51,767 nucleotides of DNA from Actinomycetes bacterium (GTDB lineage Bacteria; Actinomycetota; Acidimicrobiia; Acidimicrobiales; Acidimicrobilacustridaceae), in the NCBI GenBank assembly GCA_029782025.1, contig JAKOVR010000061.1:1-51767 (forward strand), in the 5' to 3' direction. The position numbers and the translations under genes were made by a program. The notes below the pieces were generated by a model. The model searched no databases. It saw nothing but the letters and a program-made list of their open reading frames with translations, and was not told the origin of the DNA. Positions within the stretch are counted from its first letter, which is position 1. Each line of letters begins with the position of its first letter. Of this stretch, positions 16,481 to 25,150 are shown piece after piece.

Positions 16481-17041
16481 ATGGGGAAGCTCATCTACGC
16501 CACCAACAACTCGTTGGACGGCTTCACCGAGGACGCCACCGGCGCCTTCGACTGGTCGGTGCCCGACGAAGACGTGCACCTGTTCTACAACGACATGATG
16601 CGCGGGATCGGCACCCAGCTGCTCGGCCGCCGCATGTACGAGACGATGGCCGTGTGGGAGACGGATCCGGGCTTCGCCGAGGAGTCGCCGGTGTTGGCCG
16701 ACTTCGCGGCAGCGTGGCAGGACTCGGACAAGCTCGTGTACTCCACCACCCTCACCGAACCGATGACGAAGCGGACACGCATCGTCCCCGCGTTCGACGC
16801 CGACGAGGTGCGGGCCGTGAAGGAGAGCTCGGCGACCGACCTGCTCGTGGGCGGACCCGAGCTGGCTTCCCACGCCCTGCGCGCCGGTGTCGTCGACGAG
16901 GTCCGCCTCGTCCTCGCCCCCGTGACACTCGGCGCCGGCAAGCCGGCCTTCCCCACCGATCTGCGCCTCGACCTCGAGCTCATCGACGAGCGTCGCTTCG
17001 GCAACGGCGCGGTGCACGTCGCGTATCGGGTGCGGCGCTGA
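16481..17041 (+). CDS. Dihydrofolate-reductase-like RibD C-terminal family protein
   Basis: 186 residues. Family features: KLIYATNNSLDGF at the N-terminus, LLGRRMYETM, LVGGPELASHALRAGVVDEVRL, and the closing FGNGAVHVAYRVRR. This group (YyaP/YwjB-like) has the DHFR fold and binds NADPH; most members have no proven reaction. A GGAGGA site lies about 5 nt before the ATG. No operon partner is evident. Confidence 0.88.
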   Translation: MGKLIYATNNSLDGFTEDATGAFDWSVPDEDVHLFYNDMMRGIGTQLLGRRMYETMAVWETDPGFAEESPVLADFAAAWQDSDKLVYSTTLTEPMTKRTRIVPAFDADEVRAVKESSATDLLVGGPELASHALRAGVVDEVRLVLAPVTLGAGKPAFPTDLRLDLELIDERRFGNGAVHVAYRVRR

Positions 17042-17137
17042 CGGTGCCGCCCTCCCGGGTCTGGCGCAGGTCGTGTCCCCGAGCAGGCGCCAAGGCCAGG
17101 CGAGTCCGAACGGGATAGCCGCGGATCGTCGGCGGCG

Positions 17138-18025
17138 TCAGCCCTCGACGCAGACGCCCGACGGGTCGGTCCGGGCCAGCGGGGGCGATGCGGAAGGTCC
17201 GTCTCCGGCGATCTTGACGGTGACGTCGGCGTGGGTGGTGCTGGCCACCTCCACCGCGGCCCGGCACGCCGCCAGTGCCTGGGCACGGGTGAACGATCCG
17301 AAGAGGGTGATGTCGACCGACCTCCCGAGATCGGACACGGCGTAGCCGTTCTTGGCCTGCCACCAGTCGGTCGACCCGTAGGCCTGCTCGAGGCGCTCCA
17401 TCGTGTCGTTGCGGGGCTTGTCGCCCCCGGTGTCCGACGGGGACCCACCGCCGCTGCTGCCTCCGTGGGGGATCACGTCGGTGGTCAGGCCGCAGGGGCC
17501 GCGGCCGTAGTCGTTGATGGCCTGCTGCGCCGACAGGAAGCCCGGGTCGAACATGAGCCCCAACACCTTGTCGAGTGCGTCGGGATCGTCGGCCGGGACG
17601 GCCGTGACCTTGCGCAGGGTGTCGATCAGTGCCCCCATGGGCCCGTCGAGCGAGGACGGTGCCTCCCGCCGGAGCGCCTCGAGGTAGGCCAGGATCGGTT
17701 CGACGTCCTCGGTGGCCCCGCCGCGCGCCGTTCCCGCCGTGGTGCCGGCCCCGGTGGACCGACCGATCCCGGCCAACTTGGCCACGTCGACGCAGAAGTC
17801 GCCCGTGAGGGCCGGAAGGCCGACCACCGTCCCGGGAGGCGTCGACACCCGCGAGGTGGCCGACGCCGCGGTGCCGGTGGTGGCGCGGGGCGCGGTGCCC
17901 GATCCGCCGGTCGAGGTGGCCTCCGCCGTTCCCGGAGCAGGGCTCTCGCTCTTGCAGGCGGTGGCGCCGACCGCGGTCAGCACCGCGACGAGGCCGAGGA
18001 CGGGTCGCAGGAAGGGAGCGCGCAT
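17138..18025 (-). CDS. Putative lipoprotein, function unknown
   Basis: 295 residues. Signal sequence MRAPFLRPVLGLVAVL with a lipobox-like VGATAC, so the mature protein should be lipid-anchored at about Cys24. A Thr/Ser/Ala-rich linker to about residue 70 is followed by a helical domain with an isolated FCVDVAKL and GPCGL pair of cysteines. The C-terminus (GYAVSDLGRSVDITLFGSF...ALAACRAAVEVA) is not recognised. The ATG at 18025 is chosen because it gives the signal peptide; longer starts would run through the 18026-18056 hairpin. Confidence 0.7.
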   Translation of the reverse strand: MRAPFLRPVLGLVAVLTAVGATACKSESPAPGTAEATSTGGSGTAPRATTGTAASATSRVSTPPGTVVGLPALTGDFCVDVAKLAGIGRSTGAGTTAGTARGGATEDVEPILAYLEALRREAPSSLDGPMGALIDTLRKVTAVPADDPDALDKVLGLMFDPGFLSAQQAINDYGRGPCGLTTDVIPHGGSSGGGSPSDTGGDKPRNDTMERLEQAYGSTDWWQAKNGYAVSDLGRSVDITLFGSFTRAQALAACRAAVEVASTTHADVTVKIAGDGPSASPPLARTDPSGVCVEG

Positions 18026-18056
18026 GCCCGATGGTCGCACACCGCGACCATCGGGC
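18026..18056. terminator. Hairpin after SDR gene
   Basis: Perfect 13-bp inverted repeat (18026-18038 / 18044-18056), 5-nt loop, just past the SDR stop and directly before the lipoprotein start on the same strand. No T-tract. It may end the SDR/thiolase operon or regulate lipoprotein translation. Confidence 0.6.
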
Positions 18057-18062
18057 ACAGGC

Positions 18063-18833
18063 TCACATGAGCCCGAGGTCGCCGCAGGTCTCGCCGCCGT
18101 CGATGACGAACTCGGCCCCGGTGCAGTACCCGCTCTCGTCCGAGGCGAGGAACACCACCATCGGGGCGATGTCGGCCGGGGTGCCGAGCCGCTTGATCGG
18201 CAGCCGGTTCACGAAGGCATCGAAGGCATCGATGGGCAGCTCGATGCCGCCGATGTCGCGGATCATCGGCGTGTCGATGCTCCCCGGGTGCACCGAGTTG
18301 ACCCGGATGCCGTAGGGCCCGAGATCGATGGCGGCCGACTTGGTCATCCCGGTCACGCCGAACTTGCTGGTGGAATAGGCCGACGTGCCCGGCGTGCCGA
18401 CGATGCCGGCGATCGACGAGATGTTCACGATCGACCCGCCACCGGCCTCCCGCATCGGTTCGATCACCGCGTGCATCCCGAGGAACACCCCCACCAGGTT
18501 CACCTCGAGCACCTTGCGGAAGGAGTCGACGTCCTCGTGCTGGAAGCGGTTGAAGCGCAGGATCCCGGCGTTGTTGACCAGCACGGTGGGCGGGCCGAAC
18601 CGTTCGGTGGTGCGGGCCACCACGTCGGCCCATCCGGCCTCGTCGGTGATGTCGTGCCGGACGAACAGCGCGGCGTCACCGATGTCGGCCGCCACCGCCT
18701 CGCCCTGCTCCTCCAGCAGATCGGTGAGCACGACCTTGGCGCCCTCCGCGGCGAAGAGCCGCGCCTCGGCCTCGCCCTGGCCCCGCGCCGCCCCGGTGAT
18801 GATGGCGACCTTGCCGTCGAGACGACCGCTCAC
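18063..18833 (-). CDS. Short-chain dehydrogenase/reductase
   Basis: 256 residues, classical SDR. NAD-binding TGAARGQG, NNAG, catalytic Ser in NISSIAG, and YxxxK in YSTSKFG; C-terminal GxFxxDGG-like EFVIDGGETCG. Oxidoreductase acting on a hydroxyl or keto group, probably in acyl-CoA or steroid metabolism given its operon: its GTG start overlaps the stop of the thiolase gene (GTGA). Last gene of the five-gene DUF35/thiolase operon. Confidence 0.93.
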   Translation of the reverse strand: MSGRLDGKVAIITGAARGQGEAEARLFAAEGAKVVLTDLLEEQGEAVAADIGDAALFVRHDITDEAGWADVVARTTERFGPPTVLVNNAGILRFNRFQHEDVDSFRKVLEVNLVGVFLGMHAVIEPMREAGGGSIVNISSIAGIVGTPGTSAYSTSKFGVTGMTKSAAIDLGPYGIRVNSVHPGSIDTPMIRDIGGIELPIDAFDAFVNRLPIKRLGTPADIAPMVVFLASDESGYCTGAEFVIDGGETCGDLGLM

Positions 18834-19996
18834 GGCTTGTCCTGCCCGACGATCCACATGGCGTAGAACTGCGAGCCACCGCCGTAGGCGTGCCCGAGGG
18901 CGGTCCGGACGTCGGCGACCTGGTGCTCACCGGCGATCCCCCGCACCTGCATGGCCGCCTCGGCGAACCGGAGCATGCCCGAGGCGCCGATGGGGTTGGA
19001 GGAGAGCACGCCCCCGGAGCAGTTGACGGGGAGCTCGCCGTCCATCTGGGTGACGCCCTCCTCGACCAGCTTCCAGCCGGTGCCCTCCTCGGCGAACCAG
19101 AGGTTCTCGAGCCACATCGGCTCGAACCACGAGAAGGGGACGTACATCTCCACCGCGTCGATCTCGCGGCGGGGGTCGGTGATCCCGGCCTGCCGGTAGA
19201 CGTCGGCCGCGCACTCCTGCCCGCCTCGCGGGTTCACCTGGTCACGCCCGGCGAACATGGTGGGCTCGCTGCGCATGGCCGTGCCCCGCACCCACGCGAC
19301 CGTCTTGCCGGAGGCGACGGCGGCGTCGCCCCCCTGCTCGTCGGTGAGGACCATCGCGCAGGCGCCGTCCGACGACGGGCACGTCTCGGAGTAGCGGATC
19401 GGGTCCCACAGCATGATGGAGTCCTTCACCGAATCGAAGGTGATGTCGTGCTCGTGCAGGTGGGCGTTGGGGTTCTTCAGGGCGTTCAGCCGGTCCTTGA
19501 GGGCGACGAGGATGCCGATGTGGTCGGGCGCCTTCGCCCGGGCCATGTAGGCCCGGATGTGGGGGGCGAAGTACCCGCCGGCGCCGGCGTGCATGGGCGG
19601 CTGGAACGGCATCGGGAGCGAAAGGGCCCACATGGCCTCGCTCTCGCTCTGCTTCTCGAAGGCCACGGTGAGCACCCGCTTGTGGATGCCAGCGGCCACG
19701 AGGTCCTGGGCCACGATGGCGGTCGAGCCGCCGACGGAGCCGGCCGTGTGCACCCGGAACATGGGCTTGCCCACGGCGCCGAGGGCATCGGCCAGGTACA
19801 GCTCGGGCATCATCACGCCCTCGAAGAAGTCGGGCGCCTTGCCGATGACCACGGCGTCGATGTCGGCCCAGGTCATCTGGGCGTCGTCGAGTGCGTTCTG
19901 CGCCGCCTCGCGGAGCAGCCCGGCGATGGAGCCGTGGTAGGTGGCCTGGTGCCTCGTCTGGCCGATGCCGACGATCGCCACTCGTTCCTTGCCCAT
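18830..19996 (-). CDS. Ltp/SCP2-type thiolase-fold protein, no nucleophilic Cys (retro-aldolase-like)
   Basis: 388 residues of thiolase fold. The motif holding the active-site Cys in true thiolases reads VHTAGSVGGST here, without Cys, and the GHP His motif near the C-terminus is SNPIGASG. That pattern fits the Ltp2-like group, in which some members act with a DUF35 partner as retro-aldolases in sterol side-chain removal (established for Ltp2-ChsH2). EMYVPFSWFE provides a Tyr candidate. It starts at an ATG overlapping the next thiolase's stop. Substrate inferred only. Confidence 0.88.
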   Translation of the reverse strand: MGKERVAIVGIGQTRHQATYHGSIAGLLREAAQNALDDAQMTWADIDAVVIGKAPDFFEGVMMPELYLADALGAVGKPMFRVHTAGSVGGSTAIVAQDLVAAGIHKRVLTVAFEKQSESEAMWALSLPMPFQPPMHAGAGGYFAPHIRAYMARAKAPDHIGILVALKDRLNALKNPNAHLHEHDITFDSVKDSIMLWDPIRYSETCPSSDGACAMVLTDEQGGDAAVASGKTVAWVRGTAMRSEPTMFAGRDQVNPRGGQECAADVYRQAGITDPRREIDAVEMYVPFSWFEPMWLENLWFAEEGTGWKLVEEGVTQMDGELPVNCSGGVLSSNPIGASGMLRFAEAAMQVRGIAGEHQVADVRTALGHAYGGGSQFYAMWIVGQDKP

Positions 19997-21054
19997 CAAC
20001 CCTCTCCTTCCAGGACGGCGACGAGGTTCTGCTGCAGGCAGGCCCCGCTGGTGGTGTGGGCGACGGCCCGGTCGGCCTCACCCCTCGTGATGCGGCTGGC
20101 GGCCTCGCCCATGCGGATGAGGCCGGCGGCCATGATCGGGTTGGCGCAGAGCGCCCCGCCGCTCGGGTTGATGGCGACCGCGTCGCCCAGTCCGAGGCTC
20201 TGAGCCAGGATCAGCTCCTGGGAGCTGAACGGGGCGTGCAGCTCGGCCAGGTCGACCTTGCCGTCGCCGACGCCGGCCCGGGCCGCCGCTTGCGCGGTGG
20301 ACACCGAGGTCGTCAGGTCGCGCACACCGAGGGAGTGGGGCTCGATGCGATGATCGATGCCCCGGATCCACGCCGGACGGTCGCAGAGCTCGCGGGCCAC
20401 GTCGCCGGCCGCGAGGATCACCGCGGCGGCGCCGTCGGTGACGGGCGGGCAGTCGTGGGCGTGGAGCGGGCTGACGATGTGATCGGCCGCCAACAGGTCG
20501 GCGGCGTCGAGCTCACCGGCGAGCTGGGCGTACGGGTTGGCCAGCGCATCCCGGCGGGACCGGACGACCACCTCGGCCATCTGGGCCTCGGTGATCACAC
20601 CGGCGTCGAGCGCGGCCCGGGCCTGCAGGGCGGCCATGCTCACCGGGTCGGCCCACAGCGGAGCGACGTAGTACGGGTCCTGCTGGCGGGTGAGCACCCG
20701 GCGGATGTCACCGGGCGAGCTCTTGCCGTAGCTGTAGATGAGGGCGATGTCGGCCTTGCCCATCTGCATCTTGACCCAGGCCTCGTAGAGGGCCCAGCTG
20801 CCGTCCATGTCGACGTGGCTCTCCGAGATCGGGGGCCAGGGGCCCACGCCGTCGAGGGTGAGCACGAAGCTGAAGGCCACGCCGCTGAGGTAGTCGGAGG
20901 ACCCGCTGCAGACGAAGTCGATGCGATCGGTGGTGATGCCGGCCTGGCCGACCACGTCGGTGAGCACGGGCATCAGCATCTCGACCTCGTTCACGTTCTG
21001 CGCGCTGCGGACGTGCTTGGTCTGGGCGAAGGAGATGATGGCGATGTCTCTCAC
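19996..21054 (-). CDS. Second Ltp-type thiolase-fold protein
   Basis: 352 residues, related to the neighbouring thiolase-fold gene. The nucleophile position reads ESHVDMDGSWALYEAW (no Cys), and the C-terminal box reads NPSGGALCANPIMAAG instead of GHP. Such Cys-less members occur next to DUF35 genes in actinobacterial lipid and steroid clusters (Ltp3/Ltp4 type). GTG start overlaps the DUF35 stop (GTGA). It may form a hetero-complex with the other thiolase and the two DUF35 proteins. Confidence 0.87.
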   Translation of the reverse strand: MRDIAIISFAQTKHVRSAQNVNEVEMLMPVLTDVVGQAGITTDRIDFVCSGSSDYLSGVAFSFVLTLDGVGPWPPISESHVDMDGSWALYEAWVKMQMGKADIALIYSYGKSSPGDIRRVLTRQQDPYYVAPLWADPVSMAALQARAALDAGVITEAQMAEVVVRSRRDALANPYAQLAGELDAADLLAADHIVSPLHAHDCPPVTDGAAAVILAAGDVARELCDRPAWIRGIDHRIEPHSLGVRDLTTSVSTAQAAARAGVGDGKVDLAELHAPFSSQELILAQSLGLGDAVAINPSGGALCANPIMAAGLIRMGEAASRITRGEADRAVAHTTSGACLQQNLVAVLEGEG

Positions 21055-21629
21055 TTGGCGCTCCAATCGACGAAGGGCACCTGGCCCTCGTGGCTGCGGC
21101 TGCCGACCACGTTGGCGGCGTAGGACTCGAGCGGCGCATCGGGCTCGCCGTTGGGCCGGAAGTACCGGATCGACTCGAGCGTCGGCCCGAGCTCGTCGTC
21201 GGGGACCCACACGGCCTCGACCCGCATGCCCATCCGCACCTCGGACGCCGCCACCTCCTGGATGAGGTGCATGATCGGGATGTCGGACCCGTCGAGCACG
21301 ATGAGCGCCCCCACGTAGGGGAGCTCCATCACCTGGCCGTAGAACTGCACGTTGACCACGCAGAAGGTGGTGACGGTGCCGACGTGGGGCAGCTCCACCT
21401 CGTCGGCGGTGGGCACCCCGCAGGTCGGGCAGGCCCCGCGGGGCGGCACGTACACCATGGTGCACACCGGGCAACGCTGCCCCACCAGGCGCTTCTCGGC
21501 CACGGCGTTGAGGAACCGGGTCGTGGCCTTGCCCGCCGTGAACTGGTAGTTGAGCTCGGCCGGCGTGCGGATGCTGCGCACGGCCTCGACGTCGCGCAGA
21601 CGCTCGGGAAGGATGATCTCGGCGGTCAT
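21051..21629 (-). CDS. DUF35 zinc-ribbon/OB-fold protein
   Basis: 192 residues. A zinc ribbon with two CxxC pairs (CPVC and CPTC, roughly residues 53-70) followed by an OB-fold (TVTTFCVVNVQFYG, PYVGALIVLDG). DUF35 proteins bind and activate thiolase-fold partners and acyl-CoA. The four Cys are intact, unlike the next gene. It is separated by one base from the upstream DUF35 gene and overlaps the downstream thiolase start. Confidence 0.9.
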   Translation of the reverse strand: MTAEIILPERLRDVEAVRSIRTPAELNYQFTAGKATTRFLNAVAEKRLVGQRCPVCTMVYVPPRGACPTCGVPTADEVELPHVGTVTTFCVVNVQFYGQVMELPYVGALIVLDGSDIPIMHLIQEVAASEVRMGMRVEAVWVPDDELGPTLESIRYFRPNGEPDAPLESYAANVVGSRSHEGQVPFVDWSAK

Positions 21630-21630
21630 G

Positions 21631-22137
21631 TCAGGCTCCTTCGGGCACGAAGCAGGCGATGTCGAGGATGTGGCCCTCGCGGAACCGCTGGCCCTCGGGC
21701 GGGGTCGGCTCCTCCTCGCCCTCGGCCACGGCGGGCTTGGGCGGGTTCCACCGAGCCTGCACGCGCATCCCGGTCGCCATCTTCGACGGGTCGCCGCCGG
21801 TGTCGACGGCGTGGAGCAGGCCGGTGTCGGCGCCGTCGAGCTTGATCAGCGCGAACGCGAAGGGGGTGCTGAGCGGCTGGTCGCGGAGCGGTTCGGCCAC
21901 CCAGGCCCAGGTGAGCACCTCGCCGCGGTCGCCGACCTCCACCATCTCGGTGAGGGCGGCCGCGGTGGCGGGGTCGTACTCGACCGGCGGCACGATCACG
22001 GTGCCGTCCGATGCCTTGATGCCCACCACGAACCCTTCACGCAGGGCGGTGAAGAAGGCACCGATCACCGGGCCCGTGGTGCGCCGGAACGGGTACTCGA
22101 CCCGGCTCGGCGCCACGAGCACGTCGGACTCTGCCAT
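21631..22137 (-). CDS. DUF35-like OB-fold protein lacking zinc cysteines
   Basis: 168 residues. Overall layout of DUF35 (N-terminal helix FFTALREGFVVGIKASDG, PPVEYDP, then the OB-fold with FAFALIKLDGADTGLLHAV), but the CxxC zinc-binding pairs are replaced, so the ribbon probably does not bind zinc. First gene of the operon; a CAAACGATCGTTTG palindrome and a TAGAAC-type box lie 59-95 bp upstream. It probably pairs with one of the thiolase-fold proteins. Confidence 0.85.
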   Translation of the reverse strand: MAESDVLVAPSRVEYPFRRTTGPVIGAFFTALREGFVVGIKASDGTVIVPPVEYDPATAAALTEMVEVGDRGEVLTWAWVAEPLRDQPLSTPFAFALIKLDGADTGLLHAVDTGGDPSKMATGMRVQARWNPPKPAVAEGEEEPTPPEGQRFREGHILDIACFVPEGA

Positions 22138-22195
22138 GAGGTCTCCTCCTCTCGCGTCGGCCGGTTCGGGGCTCGGGACGCTGCTCCCGACCGGC

Positions 22196-22209
22196 CAAAC
22201 GATCGTTTG
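22196..22209. promoter_or_regulatory. 14-bp palindromic operator CAAACGATCGTTTG
   Basis: Perfect palindrome upstream of the DUF35/thiolase operon, at its expected transcription start (minus-strand TAGTCT -10 at 22214-22219). An identical copy precedes the acyl-CoA ligase gene (23518). Typical of TetR-family repressor sites. Confidence 0.6.
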
Positions 22210-22216
22210 AGGGAGA

Positions 22217-22232
22217 CTAGAACAGATTCCAG
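22217..22232. promoter_or_regulatory. Degenerate KstR-like operator
   Basis: CTAGAACAGATTCCAG, an imperfect relative of the perfect CTAGAACCGGTTCTAG at 26494. It fits the KstR pattern TnnAACnnGTTnnA with one mismatch and overlaps the -10 box. Confidence 0.45.
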
Positions 22233-22289
22233 TTTTCGGCCAGTCCCCACGGGGACGATCCGCCGGGGACCGGTCAGGCCGTCGGACCG

Positions 22290-23330
22290 TCAGGCCGAGG
22301 CCGTCCGGCGGCCCCGCAGCTCCACCGCGATGAGCGCCAGCGTGGCGATGGAGAGCACGAAGGCCACGCCGAACGCCACGGCCGCCACCGGTCCGGCCCC
22401 GACGCCGCCCGCCGGCGTCACGGCGACGATCGGCACGGTGGCCACCGCCGGGTGGGAGAGATCGGCCACGGCGTCGGGGCCGGGGACGGTGGGGCCGTTA
22501 CCGCCGTCCGCCCCCTCCGGGGCGGCGGGCGCCGCCGGGGCCAGGGCCGGCCGGTCGACGGCGGGCTCGCCCGCCTCGAGCGCGTCGTCCGCCGGGGCGC
22601 CGGCACCGGCACCGGTCCCGCCCGTGGCCGCCGGCCCGGTGGTCGTCGGGGCCGACGACGGCACCGATTGGCGGACCGGCGCCGACGGGGCGGAGGTGGA
22701 GGGGGCGGGCGCTGCAGGCGTGGGCGCCGGAGCGGCGGCGGGGCCGGACGGTGCGGTCCCGGCGAGCACCCGGGGTGCCGGGGCCGCGGTGCTGGGGGGC
22801 GTCGTGGCCGTCGGGGCGGTCGTGACGGTCGGGGCCGCGGCGGCGGGCGCCGAGGCCGCCGGCTTCGGGGCCGGGGTCGGCGCGGGGGCGGTCTGGAGGA
22901 AGCGCTGGGTCGTCCACTCGACCCCGTCGACCACGTCGGAGCCGATGCCGACCCGGTCGAAGTTCGGGTTCACGATGTTGGCGTAGTGACCGGGGCTGGC
23001 CACGAAGGCGGCGAAGAGGTCGGCACCCTGCGACCCGGTCCCGACGTTCTCGCCCAGCGAGGCCCACGGGGTGGTCACGCCGGCCGCGAGGCTGGCGGTG
23101 TGGAACAGCCGGCCGGCGGCCGCCATCTCGAGGTCGTGGTCGTGGGCGAGGGCGGAGAGCTGCTCGTCCACCACCAAGGGGCGGAGTCCGAGCGACGCCC
23201 GCAGCGCGTTGATCTTGGTGACGTAGGCTTGGGCCGGAGCGTCGAGGGCGGCGGCCGGCGTGGCCTGGATCGTGCCGAGGGCGGCCACCAGGAGCAGGAG
23301 GAGGGCGACGGCCGCACCGCTCTTCTTCAT
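22290..23330 (-). CDS. Secreted CAP (SCP/PR1)-domain protein with C-terminal membrane anchor
   Basis: 346 residues. Signal peptide (KKSGAAVALLLLLVAALG), CAP domain at about 30-150 (INALRASLGL, LSALAHDHDLEMA, SLGENVG, GHYANIVNPNFDRVGIG), a long Ala/Pro/Thr-rich low-complexity stretch, then a C-terminal membrane helix and an RGRR tail. It probably acts as an anchored extracellular protein; CAP functions vary and none can be assigned. ATG at 23330 has AAGGAG 8 nt upstream; a GTG one codon earlier is possible. It lies between two identical operators that face the flanking operons. Confidence 0.87.
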   Translation of the reverse strand: MKKSGAAVALLLLLVAALGTIQATPAAALDAPAQAYVTKINALRASLGLRPLVVDEQLSALAHDHDLEMAAAGRLFHTASLAAGVTTPWASLGENVGTGSQGADLFAAFVASPGHYANIVNPNFDRVGIGSDVVDGVEWTTQRFLQTAPAPTPAPKPAASAPAAAAPTVTTAPTATTPPSTAAPAPRVLAGTAPSGPAAAPAPTPAAPAPSTSAPSAPVRQSVPSSAPTTTGPAATGGTGAGAGAPADDALEAGEPAVDRPALAPAAPAAPEGADGGNGPTVPGPDAVADLSHPAVATVPIVAVTPAGGVGAGPVAAVAFGVAFVLSIATLALIAVELRGRRTASA

Positions 23331-23517
23331 CACCAGGGCTCCTTCGGGGTTCTCGCTCGGACCGGGAGCGGGGCCGCTTCGACCAGCTGTGCCGTCGTCC
23401 CGGGCCGCTCCGCAGGGTGGTCATCGGGACCGACCCGGGCCGACCTTTAGGTCGTGAGACCCATGACACCCCTTCTGACCTGCGGTGATGACCTCCGTCA
23501 CACCAGCCTGGCGCAGC

Positions 23518-23531
23518 CAAACGATCGTTTG
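23518..23531. promoter_or_regulatory. 14-bp palindromic operator CAAACGATCGTTTG (second copy)
   Basis: Identical to 22196-22209 and 63 bp upstream of the acyl-CoA ligase start, linking this gene to the DUF35/thiolase operon. Confidence 0.6.
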
Positions 23532-23555
23532 ACGGAAGGAGGCCCCCGCCATAAC

Positions 23556-23570
23556 CTGACGCCCCGTCAG
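23556..23570. promoter_or_regulatory. Inverted repeat CTGACG-N3-CGTCAG over the ligase promoter
   Basis: 6-bp arms overlapping a TAACCT -10-like box (23552-23557), about 24 nt before the ligase ATG. A likely second repressor site. Confidence 0.4.
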
Positions 23571-23593
23571 ATGATTCGCGGAGGGCTGCAGAC

Positions 23594-25150
23594 ATGACCG
23601 ACACCGGGTTCTGGCGGATCGCCACCAACGACCCCGACTGGATCGCGCTCGTCACCCCCGACGGGCTCGAGCACACCGCCGGTGAGCTGCTGGCCGCGGC
23701 CAACCAGGTCAGCCACGGGCTGCGGGCCCTGGGGGTGGACAAGGGCGACACGGTCGCCTGCGTGCTCCCCAACGGCTTCGAGATGATGGCGCTCTACCTC
23801 GGTGCCCTCCAGATCGGGTGCTACCTCACGCCGATCAACCACCATCTGGTCGGGCCCGAGATCGCCTACATCGTCGACGACAGTGACGCCCGGGTGTTCG
23901 TGGCCCACGAGGACTTCGCCGGCGAGGTCGGCCGGGTGCTCCCCGAGATCCCCAAGGTGCCGCAGGACGGGCGCTTCGCCGTCGGCGCCGTCGAGGGCAT
24001 GCGCCCGTGGTCCGATCTCCTCGCCGACCAGCCCACCACGGCCCCGGAGGACCGCACCGCCGGCATGCCGATGCACTACACGTCGGGGACGACCGGGCGA
24101 CCCAAGGGCGTCAAGCGGGCCGCCTTCGACATCGACCCCGACGATCTGGCCTCGCTGTACGTCGGCTTCCAGGGGATGTTCGGCGTCCAGCCCTTCGACG
24201 GCCACGTGCACATCACGGGGTCGCCGCTCTACCACACGGCCGTGCTGCTGTGGACGGCCAACTCCCTGCACATGGGCCACACCGTCGTACTGATGGACAA
24301 GTGGTCGCCCGAGAAGATGCTCGAGCTCATCGACCGCCACAAGGTCACCACCTCGCACATGGTGCCGACCCAGTTCCACCGCATCCTCGCCCTTCCCGAG
24401 GAGGTCCGGGCCCGGTACGACTGCAGTTCCGTGCGCTGCATGGTGCACGCCGCCGCCCCTTGCCCGCCCGAGATCAAACGCCGGATGATCGAGTGGTGGG
24501 GCGACGCGGTGATGGAGTACTACGCCGCCACCGAGGGCGGTGGCACGATCATCACCCCCAAGGAGTGGCTCGAGAAGCCCGGGTCGGTGGGCAAGGCATG
24601 GCCGGGCGGGGAGGTGCGGATCCGCGACGACGAGAAGGGCGAGTGGGTCGGCCCCGGCGTCGAGGGCACCGTCTACATGAGCCTCGCCCTCGCCAACTTC
24701 GAGTACAAGGGCGACGAGGCCAAGACCAACGACAACCGGACCGACGGGTTCTTCACCGTGGGCGACTGGGGCCTCGTCGACGAGGACGGCTACCTGTTCC
24801 TCAAGGACCGCAAGTCCGACATGATCATCTCGGGCGGGGTCAACATCTACCCGGCCGAGATCGAGTCGGTGCTGCTCACCATGCCCAAGATCGGCGACGT
24901 CGCCGTGTTCGGCATCCCGCACCCCGACTGGGGCGAGGAGATCAAGGCCGTGGTCGAACCGGCTCCCGGCGTCGACGCCGACGACGCCCTGCGGGACGAG
25001 ATCCTGGCGTTCTGCGAGGACAAGCTGGCCAAGTACAAGCGGCCGAAGACCATCGACTTCCTGCCCGAGCTCCCCCGCGACCCCAGCGGCAAGCTCTACA
25101 AGCGCAAGCTCCGCGACCCCTACTGGGCTGGACGCGACGCCAAGATCTGA
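23594..25150 (+). CDS. Acyl-CoA synthetase (FadD-type, AMP-forming)
   Basis: 518 residues, adenylate-forming ligase that makes acyl-CoA from a carboxylic acid, ATP and CoA. P-loop YTSGTTGRPKG, YAATEGGG, GDWGLVDEDGYLFLKDRKSDMII hinge region, and C-terminal catalytic Lys region DPSGKLYKRKL. GGAGGG lies about 8 nt before the ATG. Upstream palindromes shared with the DUF35/thiolase operon suggest it supplies that pathway. The substrate could be a steroid side-chain acid or a branched or cyclic acid; not predictable. Confidence 0.94.
   Translation: MTDTGFWRIATNDPDWIALVTPDGLEHTAGELLAAANQVSHGLRALGVDKGDTVACVLPNGFEMMALYLGALQIGCYLTPINHHLVGPEIAYIVDDSDARVFVAHEDFAGEVGRVLPEIPKVPQDGRFAVGAVEGMRPWSDLLADQPTTAPEDRTAGMPMHYTSGTTGRPKGVKRAAFDIDPDDLASLYVGFQGMFGVQPFDGHVHITGSPLYHTAVLLWTANSLHMGHTVVLMDKWSPEKMLELIDRHKVTTSHMVPTQFHRILALPEEVRARYDCSSVRCMVHAAAPCPPEIKRRMIEWWGDAVMEYYAATEGGGTIITPKEWLEKPGSVGKAWPGGEVRIRDDEKGEWVGPGVEGTVYMSLALANFEYKGDEAKTNDNRTDGFFTVGDWGLVDEDGYLFLKDRKSDMIISGGVNIYPAEIESVLLTMPKIGDVAVFGIPHPDWGEEIKAVVEPAPGVDADDALRDEILAFCEDKLAKYKRPKTIDFLPELPRDPSGKLYKRKLRDPYWAGRDAKI

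Noticed and set aside
17062..17092. Stem TGGCGC/GCGCCA downstream of the RibD-like gene
   Set aside because: Only 6 bp with a 19-nt loop in GC-rich DNA; not convincing as a terminator.
18830..21054. Calling the two thiolase-fold genes ordinary acetyl-CoA acetyltransferases
   Set aside because: Neither has the active-site Cys or GHP His needed for thiolysis; they fit the Ltp-type Cys-less group.
22450..22900. Ala/Pro/Thr tract in the CAP protein as a DNA repeat or CRISPR-like array
   Set aside because: It is a low-complexity protein linker with irregular codons; no regular repeat/spacer spacing.
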